Shown here: one piece after another, positions 25,101-33,106 of the stretch
Position numbering within the stretch: the stretch's first letter is position 1
Layout: each line of letters opens with the position of its first letter
Assembly: GCF_034258515.1 (NCBI RefSeq)
Contig: NZ_CP139438.1
Coordinates: 3,596,001-3,660,000 of the forward strand
DNA length: 64,000 bases
Direction of reading: 5' to 3'
DNA from: Pseudarthrobacter oxydans
Lineage (GTDB): Bacteria > Actinomycetota > Actinomycetes > Actinomycetales > Micrococcaceae
The notes under the pieces: generated by a model
Databases searched by the model: none
Seen by the model: the letters and a program-made list of their open reading frames with translations, nothing else
What the model was told of the DNA's origin: nothing
Program-made: the position numbers and the translations under genes

Positions 25101-25530
25101 CAGCCAGTCCCACGCCTGGTCGGCATCCGTGGCCAAGGAGATCCTTGAACACCTGCTGGGCGTCCGATACAGCTCACCGGGAGGCTGCGGGCTGGTGCTC
25201 GAGCCACCGCTGTGCCGGCTGGAACATGCCCGCGGCTCCGTGCCTGCGGCGAACGGATATGTGGAGGCCAACTGGAGCCGGGAAGACGGGCTGGTGCGGC
25301 TGGAATGCACCATTCCGGCCGGAACCACCGCAGTTGTCCGGCTGCCGGCCGGCAGGTACCGGGTCACGTCCCGGACTAAGGACGCTGCGGCGGATGCCGC
25401 CGTCGAACATTCCGCTCCGGCGAGTGCCGCGAAACCGGGCATGCATCCCGACGGCGGCACGGCCAGCGGTGCAGCCAAGGTGGAGTTCCGCGTCCTTGCC
25501 GGCACCTGGACGTTCTCGCCGTCCCGGTGA
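22186..25530 (+). CDS. Alpha-L-rhamnosidase, glycoside hydrolase family 78
   Basis: A 1114-residue enzyme expected to release terminal rhamnose from rhamnogalacturonan oligosaccharides. N-terminal fibronectin-like and beta-sandwich domains (ARPTFSW-like TPRPTFSWQL; YAWRVRVRD) precede an (alpha/alpha)6 barrel. The GH78 signature FVDTPTREKGQFLADAV lies near residue 664 and GATFTWEAWD near residue 955, which carry the conserved acidic residues. There is no signal peptide, so it acts inside the cell on imported oligomers. The ATG overlaps the preceding stop. An 8-residue tandem repeat (QDLASGSW twice) lies in the inserted beta-sandwich domain near residue 240. Confidence 0.92.
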   Translation: MRRQWAGKAPARKAPATATGQLHAVNLLTDGLAACLTATPRPTFSWQLAQQEGADPARALQTGFEITVEDSQGVKFWSSGPVPSAAQRGVPYRGPALDDDTDYAWRVRVRDAAGMPGAWSAAQPFSTGLADPSWQADWIRRVPGGRAPLEILDNALRVAGSPFLPVPCPPVRSFRLEARVRPAMGWAGLILRSNGPGTGLLLELNTAGEVVLRHAPEWDIPAPGAPETAELATARLPRQDLASGSWQDLASGSWQDLVVTDDGLAIRVSLDGVELLAVHEPAAAGSAGKLALHQGPRTQAEYASLRITSASALLLDHKFNAAGDHARACLAHWSSTTAHRQPDEWTLFRTTLTLTGTVRRARVFLAANHHAQLSLAGTACLSTTSFGYPGEGYYDAADVTGLLAAQPPATAVPLTALLHWYGPGQGRAAGLPGLLVHISVQYTDGRREVFGSGADWTAGEAPYRQSGYRNDEGDPVEHLDGHAAAAAPSAADDLPAAISYGGHPAPEFPRLHPRRTFLAQEFAAPKAFLAADDGTLVADFGQVLPGRPEVDFLDGVPGRTLMIRTGYTLRSDGRVDTGRTASQNTDMSFPYTQSAGPQQFRATVHLGFRYLELPGLDTAEVNRLGALVVHGRHPGEGSFSSSDPALNDVFKLLRDSALFGVQEQFVDTPTREKGQFLADAVNISYATMALFGEHAYTAQALREFGWSAARYWTDGEDRGRYNAVYPNGDGKRDIPDFSLMVPEWAEEYHLRTGDLALVRELLPHCRNTADYALRHIPADGPTAGLVTRLGGGSGPYLHGIVDWPEPGRFGYDMECAAKTTVNAQAYSALVATSRLCSLAGDHEAAIRYASSARHLAGAIRARLRVDGVMVDGLHADGTPSSHASQHATSFPLSLGITEPELAASDARRIAALGMMQGPMTVHRLVRALLSQGLTDAVLDLLTDKDQPGWARLLDRGATFTWEAWDLVEGTDYSQSHAWSASVAKEILEHLLGVRYSSPGGCGLVLEPPLCRLEHARGSVPAANGYVEANWSREDGLVRLECTIPAGTTAVVRLPAGRYRVTSRTKDAAADAAVEHSAPASAAKPGMHPDGGTASGAAKVEFRVLAGTWTFSPSR
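22900..22957 (+). repeat. 24-bp tandem duplication inside the GH78 gene
   Basis: The unit 22900-22923 is repeated exactly at 22924-22947, followed by its first 10 bases at 22948-22957. It encodes QDLASGSW twice and then QDL. Perfect identity at synonymous positions indicates a recent slippage event. The reading frame is kept. Confidence 0.9.
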
Positions 25531-25554
25531 TCCGCACCCGCGCCGTACGCGGGC

Positions 25555-26808
25555 TTAGGTTTTCCGGGAGTTCAGCCAGAGCAGGAATCCGATGACGGCG
25601 GCTGACAGCATGCCTCCGGCGCCGGTGGCCACCAAGCCGAGGCGCACGCCGAACTGCTCGGTCAACCAGCCGGCCAGGAGGCCGCCCAGGGCATGGCCGC
25701 CGAGCAGGAGCGGAAGGTAGAGGGCCATCACGCGGCCACGGATTTCCGGCCCGGCTTCAAGCTGGACCGCGGTGGCGGCGCTGGTCAGGAACAGGAGGGT
25801 CATGAGGCCCACCACCGCAAGCATCGCAGTGAAGAGGACGAGGTCGGGCATCAGGGCAGCCACCAACTGGGAGAGCCCGAACAGGCCGGCGGCGGCCACG
25901 ATCCCCTTCCGGCCCAGGCTTCTCAGCCGGGCTGCCAGGAGCGCTCCGGCCAGGGCACCGAGGGCGCTGACGGTATTGAAGAGGCCGAACCCTTCAACGC
26001 CGTTGTGCCACACCCGCTCGGCGAACGCCGCCAAGACCACCGGCCCGTTCATGCCGAACACACCCAACAGCCCGGCCAGGGCAATGACCAGCAGCAACGG
26101 AGGCCGTTCCCGGACGTAGCGGAACCCGGCCAGGAGCTGGCCCTGCCCGCGAACCACCGGAACGCTTGTGTGCAGCTCGGCAGGACGGATGGCCGCGATC
26201 AGGCCGAGGACCAGCAAGCACAGCAACGAGTTCGCCGCGAACGCCGCGGCCGTTCCTGCCTGCGCAATGACAACTCCTGCCAGGGCCGGCCCCGCCATGG
26301 CGCCCAGCTGGCCGGTTGCATTGTTGAGGCCGATAGCGGGCCGGAGGGCGGCGTCGCCTACCACTTCGTTAACGAACACCTGGATGGCAGGCTGGTTGAT
26401 GGCCGACGTCACGCCGAGCGCAGCGCAACTGGCGTAGACAGCCCAGACGGTGATGGTGCCGGTCGCCGCCCAGGCCGCCAGGCCCAGGGCCAGGACGGCA
26501 ACGACGGCCTGGCAGGCCAGCATGATGCGCCGCTTGGAAAACATGTCCACCAGCAGGCCGCTCAGGGGCCCCACCACCAGCATGGGAAGGAACTGGAGGG
26601 CAACGGCCACGCCCACGGCGGCGGGACTGCCGGTCAGCTGCAGCACCAGCCAGTCCTGGGCGAGCCGCTGCATCCACACACCCACGCTCCCTGCAAACAC
26701 CAGGGCCAGGAAGAGCCGGTAGTTCCGCTGCGTCAGCGGCTGGTACCACCGGGGCTGGTCCTGCGGGGAATGGACGGACTGTTCGGAACGCTGGCGGTCG
26801 GAAGACAC
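25555..26808 (-). CDS. MFS transporter (MFS_3, drug/siderophore exporter-like)
   Basis: A 417-residue, 12-span major facilitator protein. The start RWYQPLTQRNYRLFLALVFAGSVGVWMQRLAQDWLVLQLTGSPAAVGVAVALQFLP is the typical signature of the MFS_3 subfamily, which includes enterobactin exporter EntS-like proteins and macrolide exporters. A GGLLVDMFSKRR-type loop (here GLLVDMFSKRRIM) follows span 3. The substrate is unknown. It may efflux sugars or drugs. It is downstream of and parallel to the second importer operon but separated by 44 nt. Confidence 0.85.
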   Translation of the reverse strand: MSSDRQRSEQSVHSPQDQPRWYQPLTQRNYRLFLALVFAGSVGVWMQRLAQDWLVLQLTGSPAAVGVAVALQFLPMLVVGPLSGLLVDMFSKRRIMLACQAVVAVLALGLAAWAATGTITVWAVYASCAALGVTSAINQPAIQVFVNEVVGDAALRPAIGLNNATGQLGAMAGPALAGVVIAQAGTAAAFAANSLLCLLVLGLIAAIRPAELHTSVPVVRGQGQLLAGFRYVRERPPLLLVIALAGLLGVFGMNGPVVLAAFAERVWHNGVEGFGLFNTVSALGALAGALLAARLRSLGRKGIVAAAGLFGLSQLVAALMPDLVLFTAMLAVVGLMTLLFLTSAATAVQLEAGPEIRGRVMALYLPLLLGGHALGGLLAGWLTEQFGVRLGLVATGAGGMLSAAVIGFLLWLNSRKT

Positions 26809-26852
26809 GTCGGACTCAACTCAATAGTGGCGGGCAGGACCAGGAAAAATGG

Positions 26853-27479
26853 TCAGCGGGCGGAACGCAGTTTGACCGCCGCGGCGGCGAGGATGAGGGT
26901 GCCGGGAACCACCACGAAGAGTGCTGCGAGCATCCAGACGAAAACCACTGCCCCGAAGAGTGCGGCAGCCAGCAGGAGCGATCCGGTCCAGTCCCTGACG
27001 GACAGCGATTGGGCATTTTCGAGCGCCAAGCGCCAGGCACTCTTGCCATCCTTTGAAGAGACTGCGGCGTCAGGCCACCCGGCGGCGGTGCGCAGCAGCA
27101 GGATGGCCGCCCCGGCGGCAAGGATCAGGGTGGCCGGCAGGACCACTTCGCGGCCGGGCAGCTGCCCCACCCACGCGAGCAGCAGGTTGAGGACAATCAC
27201 GACGGCGGCTGCCGCCGTCGTGATTCCCAGCTTCCAGCTGCCGGGCAGGGCAGCTTTGAACGTGCCCCAGAGGCCGCGGACGGAATCGTCGCGGCCGGAG
27301 AGGTGCCGTTCCAGATGGGCGATTCCCGCCGCGTACGCGGCGGGAATCGTCACCAGCGGGACGGAGAGCACCAGGACCAGCACCCCGGCCAGGAGGGTCT
27401 CGGAGAACAGTGCGAAGCGGTTCACCGGGACGGGTTCGTGATGGTTGGGGGCGGGTGTGGTGCCGTCCATGACGCTCAT
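26853..27479 (-). CDS. YesL-like (DUF624-related) membrane protein
   Basis: A 208-residue membrane protein. LLAGVLVLVLSVPLVTIPAAYAAGIAHLERHLSGRDDSVRGLWGTFKAALPGSWKLG resembles the N-terminal signature of YesL proteins, though more weakly than the gene at 20042. Four to five spans are seen. It follows the second importer permeases by 22 nt, so both oligosaccharide importers with extra genes carry a YesL-type partner. Its function is unknown. Confidence 0.65.
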   Translation of the reverse strand: MSVMDGTTPAPNHHEPVPVNRFALFSETLLAGVLVLVLSVPLVTIPAAYAAGIAHLERHLSGRDDSVRGLWGTFKAALPGSWKLGITTAAAAVVIVLNLLLAWVGQLPGREVVLPATLILAAGAAILLLRTAAGWPDAAVSSKDGKSAWRLALENAQSLSVRDWTGSLLLAAALFGAVVFVWMLAALFVVVPGTLILAAAAVKLRSAR

Positions 27480-27501
27480 TTTCTGTCTCGGGTTCCCGGC
27501 A

Positions 27502-28419
27502 CTAGCCTTTGAGGCCCTGGGTGGAGACGCCTTCGACGATGTAGCGCTGGAACACCAGGAAGAAGATCAGCACGGGCAGGAGGGCCAGGACGGACATGGC
27601 GATCATGGCGCCGTAGTCCGAGGACTGGGTCTGGTCCACGAAGAGGCGCAGCGCCAAGGGCAGCGGGTACTTGTCCGGGGTGTTCAGGTAGAGCAGCGGG
27701 CCCAGGAAGTCGTTCCAGCTCCAGATGAAGGAGAAGATCGAGGTGGAGATCAGGGCCGGCTTCATCAGCGGGAGCATGATGGACGTGAAGATCCGGACGT
27801 GGCCGGCGCCGTCGATCCTTGCCGCCTCGTCCAGCTCACCGGGGAGGTTGCGCATGAACTGGACCATGAGGAACACGAAGAACGCGTCGGCGGCGAGGAA
27901 CTTGCCGATCAGCAGCGGCACGTACGTGTCCACCAGGCCCAGCTGCTGGAACACGATGTACTGCGGGATGATCACCACGTGGAAAGGCAGGAGCAGGGTG
28001 GCGATCATCATGCCGAAGAACACGCTGCGGCCGGGAAACTTGATCCGGGCGAACGCGTAGGCGGAGACCGACGCGGAGAGGACGGTTCCCGCCACGGCAC
28101 CGACGGCCAGGATCAGGGAGTTGGTGAAGAACTGCAGGGTGGAGACCCCGCCGATCCCGTCCATGGCTGTGACGAAGTTGTCGAAGCTGAAGTTGTTGGA
28201 CCACAGCGACGTGTTCGCGCCGCCGATCTCGGCATTGGGCTTGAACGAGGAGGCGATCATCCACAGGCCCGGGTACAGGACCACGGCCGTGAGTGCCAGC
28301 GCCACGACGTGGAAAATGGTGCTCTTGGCGCGCTTGGCACCTGCTGATTCGGATTTCGGGTTGTAGTGCGGCACCTGTGCGTCGCGGGCGGACTGGGTGG
28401 GGGTTGCCATGGTTGTCAT
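27502..28419 (-). CDS. Carbohydrate ABC transporter permease, MalG/UgpE type
   Basis: A 305-residue permease with six spans and the loop ELDEAARIDGAGHVRIFTSIMLPLMKPALI. The N-terminus MTTMATPTQSARDAQ is cytoplasmic. Its ATG overlaps the partner stop as ATGA. The operon (binding protein, two permeases, YesL-like protein) is divergent from the GH42 beta-galactosidase gene, which suggests galacto-oligosaccharides as substrate (inferred). Confidence 0.92.
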   Translation of the reverse strand: MTTMATPTQSARDAQVPHYNPKSESAGAKRAKSTIFHVVALALTAVVLYPGLWMIASSFKPNAEIGGANTSLWSNNFSFDNFVTAMDGIGGVSTLQFFTNSLILAVGAVAGTVLSASVSAYAFARIKFPGRSVFFGMMIATLLLPFHVVIIPQYIVFQQLGLVDTYVPLLIGKFLAADAFFVFLMVQFMRNLPGELDEAARIDGAGHVRIFTSIMLPLMKPALISTSIFSFIWSWNDFLGPLLYLNTPDKYPLPLALRLFVDQTQSSDYGAMIAMSVLALLPVLIFFLVFQRYIVEGVSTQGLKG

Positions 28420-29369
28420 TTTGCATCACCGCTGTAATGGACCCAGGACTTGGACGTGCGGAAGATGATCAGGGTCAGGATGCCCACCACGATCAGGAGC
28501 AGCCAGGCCATGGCCGAGGCGTAGCCCATCCGGAAATCGCTGAAGCCCCGCAGGTAGAGGTAGAGAGTGTAGAAGAGGGTGGAGCCGGCCGGGCCGCCTT
28601 CACCGTTGGAGATGATGTAGGCCGAGTTGAAGATCTGGAACGCGTGGATGGTTTCCATCAGCAGGTTGAAGAAGATCACCGGCGACAGCATGGGCCAGGT
28701 GATGTTGAGGAACTTCCGCACCGGCCCGGCCCCATCCATGGACGCGGCCTCGTAAAGGTCGTTGGGGATCTGCTTCAGGCCGGCCAGGAAGATCACCATC
28801 GGGGCGCCGAACTGCCACACGGTCAGCAGGATGAACATCGGCATGGTCATGGCCGGGTTGCCCACCCACCCGCCCAGGTTGATCCCGAAGAGGGACAGGC
28901 CCTGGTCCACTGGGCCCGAATCGCCGAACATGGCCTTCCAGACAATCGCGATGGACACCGAGGCGCCGATCAGGGACGGGGCATAGAACGCGGACCTGTA
29001 GAACCCCTGGCCGCGGCGCTTGCTGTTCAGGAGCATCGCCACTGCCAGTGCGGCGGCGAGCTTGAGCGGGGTACCGAACACAACGTAGCTGACGGTCACG
29101 CCCACCGACTGCAGGAACCGCTCGTCCTGGAAGAGGGTGGTGTAGTTGTCGAAACCGATCCATTTGGGCGGATCAAACAGGTTGTAGTTGGTGAAGGACA
29201 GATACAGCGAGGAAATCATCGGCCCGATGGTGAGGGCGATGAATCCCAGCAGCCAGGGCAGCAGGAAGGTATAGCCGGCGCGGGCGTCCACCCCCCGCTG
29301 CCGCGACTTGCGCGGCAGCGGGGAGGCGGACGACGTCGAACGCCTGCTCAGGGTTGGGCTTTGGGTCAC
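28416..29369 (-). CDS. Carbohydrate ABC transporter permease, MalF/UgpA type
   Basis: A 317-residue permease. GYTFLLPWLLGFIALTIGPMISSLYLSFTNYNLF is the first span region, and the coupling loop is LYEAASMDGAGPVRKFLNITWPMLSPV. It starts with GTG at 29369. It lies 48 nt after the binding-protein gene and overlaps the next permease by 4 nt. Confidence 0.92.
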   Translation of the reverse strand: MTQSPTLSRRSTSSASPLPRKSRQRGVDARAGYTFLLPWLLGFIALTIGPMISSLYLSFTNYNLFDPPKWIGFDNYTTLFQDERFLQSVGVTVSYVVFGTPLKLAAALAVAMLLNSKRRGQGFYRSAFYAPSLIGASVSIAIVWKAMFGDSGPVDQGLSLFGINLGGWVGNPAMTMPMFILLTVWQFGAPMVIFLAGLKQIPNDLYEAASMDGAGPVRKFLNITWPMLSPVIFFNLLMETIHAFQIFNSAYIISNGEGGPAGSTLFYTLYLYLRGFSDFRMGYASAMAWLLLIVVGILTLIIFRTSKSWVHYSGDAK

Positions 29370-29417
29370 GGGTTCATTCCGTCAGTTGTGGACGTCTTGG
29401 TCAGTCAGTCTGCCTGG

Positions 29418-30707
29418 TCAGGCGTTCTGCTTGATGAGGTCTTCGGCTTCCTTGAACCAGGAATCGGCTGCACCGTCGATGGTCAACTTGCCGTAGTTCA
29501 GGTCCGAGCTGACCCGCTTGAAGGATGTCTCGAGGGTGCCGAAACCGACGATGGGCGGCTCGGGAGCGTCCTTGAGGTACTGCTCGATCGACTTTTCGTA
29601 GTCGACGACGAGCTTGTCAGTACCTTCGAAGGTGGTGCCGTCCCGCTGGGTCTTCGACGCCGGAACGCCGCGGGAGGTCTTGAAGATGTTGCCCACTTCG
29701 GGGTCGTTGACCATGAAGTCGATGAAGCGGGCAGCAGCATCCTTGTACTTGGTCTTGGCGCTGGCCACCATCAGCATGGACGGCTTGAGGAACAGGCCCA
29801 GGTTGTCCGGGTCATCCGAGGGCACCGGCACCAGCTTGAGCTCCTTGGCACCGCTGTCCCCGAGGTAGGCGGCCATGAAGTTGTCCCAGGTGACTTCGCT
29901 GGCGGTGACATTCGAGCCAAAGGGGGACTTGGGGGCGAGCTGGGTGACGCGCTCTTCGGAGACGAGGGCAGGGGTGCCGCGAAGGGCGGCGGTCTGGTTC
30001 CACCACTTCTTCAGGTCATCCTTGGTGAAGCCGAGCTTGCCGTCCTCAGTGAACGCTTGGATGTTGTTCTGGCGCAGCCAGATGTTGAACATCCACCAGA
30101 CGCCGGTGTAGTCGGTGGAGCCGAAAAGCGCGCCGTTGCCCTTGGTGCCTACTTCGGCGAGGAAGGCGTTGTACTCCTTGTAGGTCCACGTGCCGTCCGG
30201 CTCGGCAATGCCCAGGGAGGCCAGCTTGGCGGGATCGTAGTAGACGGCGAAGGCGTTGGTGCTGGTGGGGATGCCGTAGGTCTTGCCCCGGATCTGGCCG
30301 GACGGCAGGAGGGACTTGTCAAAGGCATCCGTGTTGATCTTGACGGTACCCAGGTCCAGGAGCTGGTTGCGCTGGCCGTAATCCCGCAAGTAGGAGAGGT
30401 CCCACTGCATAACGTCGGGCAGGCCGCCGCCGGCAGCTTCGGTGGCACGCTTCTGCCAGTACCCGGCGAAGTCGGTGAAGTTGCCGTTGACCTTGATATC
30501 CGGGTTCTTCGACTCGAACAGGGCAATGGCCTTGCGGGTGCGCTCCGCACGGTCATCGTTGCCCCACCAGGTGTAATTGATGGTGACGGGCTTCTCGGCG
30601 GTGCCGGCCCCTCCGGAAGAGCTGGAGCCCGTTCCGCACGCCGCGAGGGCCGCAGCAGATGCGGTGCCGACGGCCACGGTGGTGAGGAAATGCCTTCTGT
30701 TGATCAT
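29418..30707 (-). CDS. Sugar-binding lipoprotein of ABC importer (Tat-type signal)
   Basis: A 429-residue type-1 extracellular solute-binding protein. The N-terminus MINRRHFLTTVAVGTASAAALAACG has a twin-arginine RRHFL motif followed by lipobox LAAC, so it is probably a Tat-exported lipoprotein. The mature part begins with TINYTWWGNDDRAERTRKAIALFESKNP. Low-hydrophobicity signals of this sort are common in actinobacteria. The start ATG at 30707 has GGAGG upstream. It heads the second importer operon. Confidence 0.92.
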   Translation of the reverse strand: MINRRHFLTTVAVGTASAAALAACGTGSSSSGGAGTAEKPVTINYTWWGNDDRAERTRKAIALFESKNPDIKVNGNFTDFAGYWQKRATEAAGGGLPDVMQWDLSYLRDYGQRNQLLDLGTVKINTDAFDKSLLPSGQIRGKTYGIPTSTNAFAVYYDPAKLASLGIAEPDGTWTYKEYNAFLAEVGTKGNGALFGSTDYTGVWWMFNIWLRQNNIQAFTEDGKLGFTKDDLKKWWNQTAALRGTPALVSEERVTQLAPKSPFGSNVTASEVTWDNFMAAYLGDSGAKELKLVPVPSDDPDNLGLFLKPSMLMVASAKTKYKDAAARFIDFMVNDPEVGNIFKTSRGVPASKTQRDGTTFEGTDKLVVDYEKSIEQYLKDAPEPPIVGFGTLETSFKRVSSDLNYGKLTIDGAADSWFKEAEDLIKQNA

Positions 30708-30783
30708 GGGAGCCTCCTTGCTCGATCTGTGCAATGCTGTCGCCCACCTGCAACGGGAGTAGTGAGCTGGCTTACACGGCTTC

Positions 30784-30853
30784 TGAATCGATACAATATC
30801 GGCATTCCCGGCTGCGGGCAAGCGTTTTCCATGAATATGGGCAAGCGTTTTCC
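30784..30853. promoter_or_regulatory. Three LacI-type operators in the GH42 / importer divergent region
   Basis: TGAATCGATACA at 30784-30795 overlaps a likely plus-strand -10 TACAAT (30792-30797). Two identical sites GGCAAGCGTTTTCC at 30817-30830 and 30840-30853 are 23 bp apart. A third degenerate copy follows at about 30857. The region therefore has one rhamnose-class site and two second-class sites. Confidence 0.65.
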
Positions 30854-30905
30854 AAGAACACGTTTTCTCCCAGTGCCACAGCCCTCCATTAGATGAAGGA
30901 GTCCC

Positions 30906-32921
30906 ATGGATTCGCAGGATATCCCCCAGCCGGCCAGCGTCTGGAACAACAGCGGAGGCATCGCCTACGGCGGGGACTACAACCCAGAGCAGTGGCCCGT
31001 CAGCGTCCGCCTGGAGGACCTGGAGCTGATGAGGGAAGCGGGCGTGAACTTCCTGAGCGTGGGAATTTTCTCCTGGGCACTGCTGGAACCCGCCGAAGGG
31101 AAGTACGACTTTGGCTGGCTCGATGAGGTGCTGGACAACCTCCACGGCATCGGCGTCAAGGTCGCCCTGGCCACCGCCACCGCAGCTCCCCCGGCATGGC
31201 TGGTACGGAAGCATCCGGAAATCCTCCCGGTCACGGCTGACGGAACCGTGCTGGGCCCGGGGTCACGGCGGCACTACACTCCGTCGTCGGCCGTTTACCG
31301 CCGCTACGCCAGCGGCATCACCCGGATGCTCGCGGAGCGCTACAAGGACCACCCCGCCCTGGCGCTGTGGCACGTGGACAACGAACTGGGCTGCCACGTT
31401 TCGGAGTTCTACGGCGAGGAAGACGCCGCCGCGTTCCGCCTGTGGCTCGAGCGGCGGTACGGCAGCATCGCGGCCTTGAATGCCGCCTGGGGCACGGCGT
31501 TCTGGTCCCAGCATTACGGCTCATTCGAGGAGATCCTGCCGCCCGCAGCCGCGCCTTCCACGCTGAATCCGGGGCAGCAGTTGGACTTCCAGCGCTTCAG
31601 CTCCTGGGTACTCATGGACTACTACCGCGAACTCGTGGCGGTCCTGCGGGAAGTCACACCGGGCGTGCCGTGCACCACCAACCTCATGGCTTCCAGCGCC
31701 ACCAGGTCCATGGACTACTTTGACTGGGCCAAGGACCTGGACGTCATCGCCAACGACCACTACCTCGTGGCCGCCGATCCGGAGCGGCACATCGAACTCG
31801 CGTTCAGCGCGGACCTCACCCGCGGCATCGCGGAAGGGGACCCGTGGATCCTGATGGAACATTCGACGTCGGCCGTCAACTGGCAGCCGCGAAACCGGCC
31901 CAAGATGCCCGGGGAAATGCTGCGCAACTCGCTGGCGCACGTGTCCCGCGGTGCCGACGCCGTGATGTTTTTCCAGTGGCGGCAGAGCTTCGCCGGCTCG
32001 GAGAAGTTCCACTCGGCCATGGTGCCGCACGGCGGCCGGGACACCCGGGTGTGGCGCGAGGTGGTGGAACTGGGGGCGGACCTGAAGCGGTTGGCTCCGG
32101 TGCGCGGTTCGCGAGTGGAATCCCGGGTTGCGATCGTGTTCGACTACGAGGCCTGGTGGGCCAGTGAGATCGACTCCAAACCGAGCATTGATGTGCGGTA
32201 CCTGGACCTGCAGCGGGCCTTCCACCGCTCGCTGTTCCTTCGGGGCGTGTCCGTGGATTTCGTGCACCCTTCCGCTTCCCTTGATGGATACGACCTCGTG
32301 CTGGTGTGCACCCTGTACACCGTCACTGACGAGGCCGCGGCCAACATTTCCGCCGCGGCCTCCGCCGGCGCCACTGTACTGGTGAGCTACTTCAGCGGGA
32401 TCGCGGACGGGAAGGACCACGTCCGGCTGGGCGGCTATCCAGGGGCCTTCCGGGAGCTGCTGGGCGTTCGGGTTGAGGAGTTCCATCCATTGCTGGCCGG
32501 GTCGCAGCTGAAGCTGAGCGACGGGACCGTTTCTTCCATCTGGAGCGAGCACGTCCACCTGGCCGGCGCGGAAGCCATGCAGGCGTTTACCGAGTATCCG
32601 CTGGAAGGCGTACCGTCCCTCACGCGACGGGCCGTGGGTTCGGGAGCGGCCTGGTACCTGGCCACGTTCCCCGATCCCGACGGCATTGATTCCGTGGTGG
32701 ACCGGCTGTTGGAAGAGTCCGGTGTGGCCCCCGCTGCTGCGGCCGACCCTGGTGTGGAACTGGTGCGGCGGCGCTCTGCCGGCGGGCAGGGCTTCCTTTT
32801 CGCGATCAACCACACGCGTTCGGATGCCGCCGTGGAGGCATCCGGCCAGGATTTGCTGACCGGCGAACCGTTTCCGGGGCTGGTCCCGGCGGGCGGCGTG
32901 GCGGTAGTTGCGGAGGGCTAG
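30906..32921 (+). CDS. Beta-galactosidase, glycoside hydrolase family 42
   Basis: A 671-residue GH42 enzyme that removes galactose from galactan side chains or galacto-oligosaccharides. It opens with GIAYGGDYNPEQWP. The acid/base Glu is in LWHVDNELGCH (about residue 160), and the nucleophile Glu is in WILMEHSTSAVNW (about residue 318). The trimerisation and beta domains follow (SRVAIVFDYEAWWASE). No signal peptide is present. GAAGGAG lies before the ATG. It is divergent from its importer. Confidence 0.94.
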   Translation: MDSQDIPQPASVWNNSGGIAYGGDYNPEQWPVSVRLEDLELMREAGVNFLSVGIFSWALLEPAEGKYDFGWLDEVLDNLHGIGVKVALATATAAPPAWLVRKHPEILPVTADGTVLGPGSRRHYTPSSAVYRRYASGITRMLAERYKDHPALALWHVDNELGCHVSEFYGEEDAAAFRLWLERRYGSIAALNAAWGTAFWSQHYGSFEEILPPAAAPSTLNPGQQLDFQRFSSWVLMDYYRELVAVLREVTPGVPCTTNLMASSATRSMDYFDWAKDLDVIANDHYLVAADPERHIELAFSADLTRGIAEGDPWILMEHSTSAVNWQPRNRPKMPGEMLRNSLAHVSRGADAVMFFQWRQSFAGSEKFHSAMVPHGGRDTRVWREVVELGADLKRLAPVRGSRVESRVAIVFDYEAWWASEIDSKPSIDVRYLDLQRAFHRSLFLRGVSVDFVHPSASLDGYDLVLVCTLYTVTDEAAANISAAASAGATVLVSYFSGIADGKDHVRLGGYPGAFRELLGVRVEEFHPLLAGSQLKLSDGTVSSIWSEHVHLAGAEAMQAFTEYPLEGVPSLTRRAVGSGAAWYLATFPDPDGIDSVVDRLLEESGVAPAAAADPGVELVRRRSAGGQGFLFAINHTRSDAAVEASGQDLLTGEPFPGLVPAGGVAVVAEG

Positions 32922-32944
32922 TCACCCGCGCCTAAGAACGTGCG

Positions 32945-32972
32945 ACGGCGGCGCCTCCTTTGGCGTCGCCGT
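32945..32972 (+). terminator. Hairpin after the GH42 gene
   Basis: Inverted repeat ACGGCGGCGCC / GGCGTCGCCGT with one mismatch and a 6-nt loop starts 24 nt after the stop. The following TCCGCTTTGC gives only a weak T-tract. Confidence 0.6.
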
Positions 32973-33106
32973 TCCGCTTTGCTACAGGGCGGCCTGGAGG
33001 CGGGGCGGCTTGGGGCGGAGCGGCACAGGGCGGAGCGGCTTTTCCCGTTTTCCACATAGGGCTTTTGGTGGCTGTCGTTGTCACACCCTGGTGGAAGACT
33101 TTGGCT

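Noticed and set aside
32985..33045. Clustered GGCGG repeats before the DUF222/HNH gene
   Set aside because: Unit length and spacing are irregular and there are no spacers, so it is neither a CRISPR nor a clear tandem array; probably simple GC-rich low complexity.
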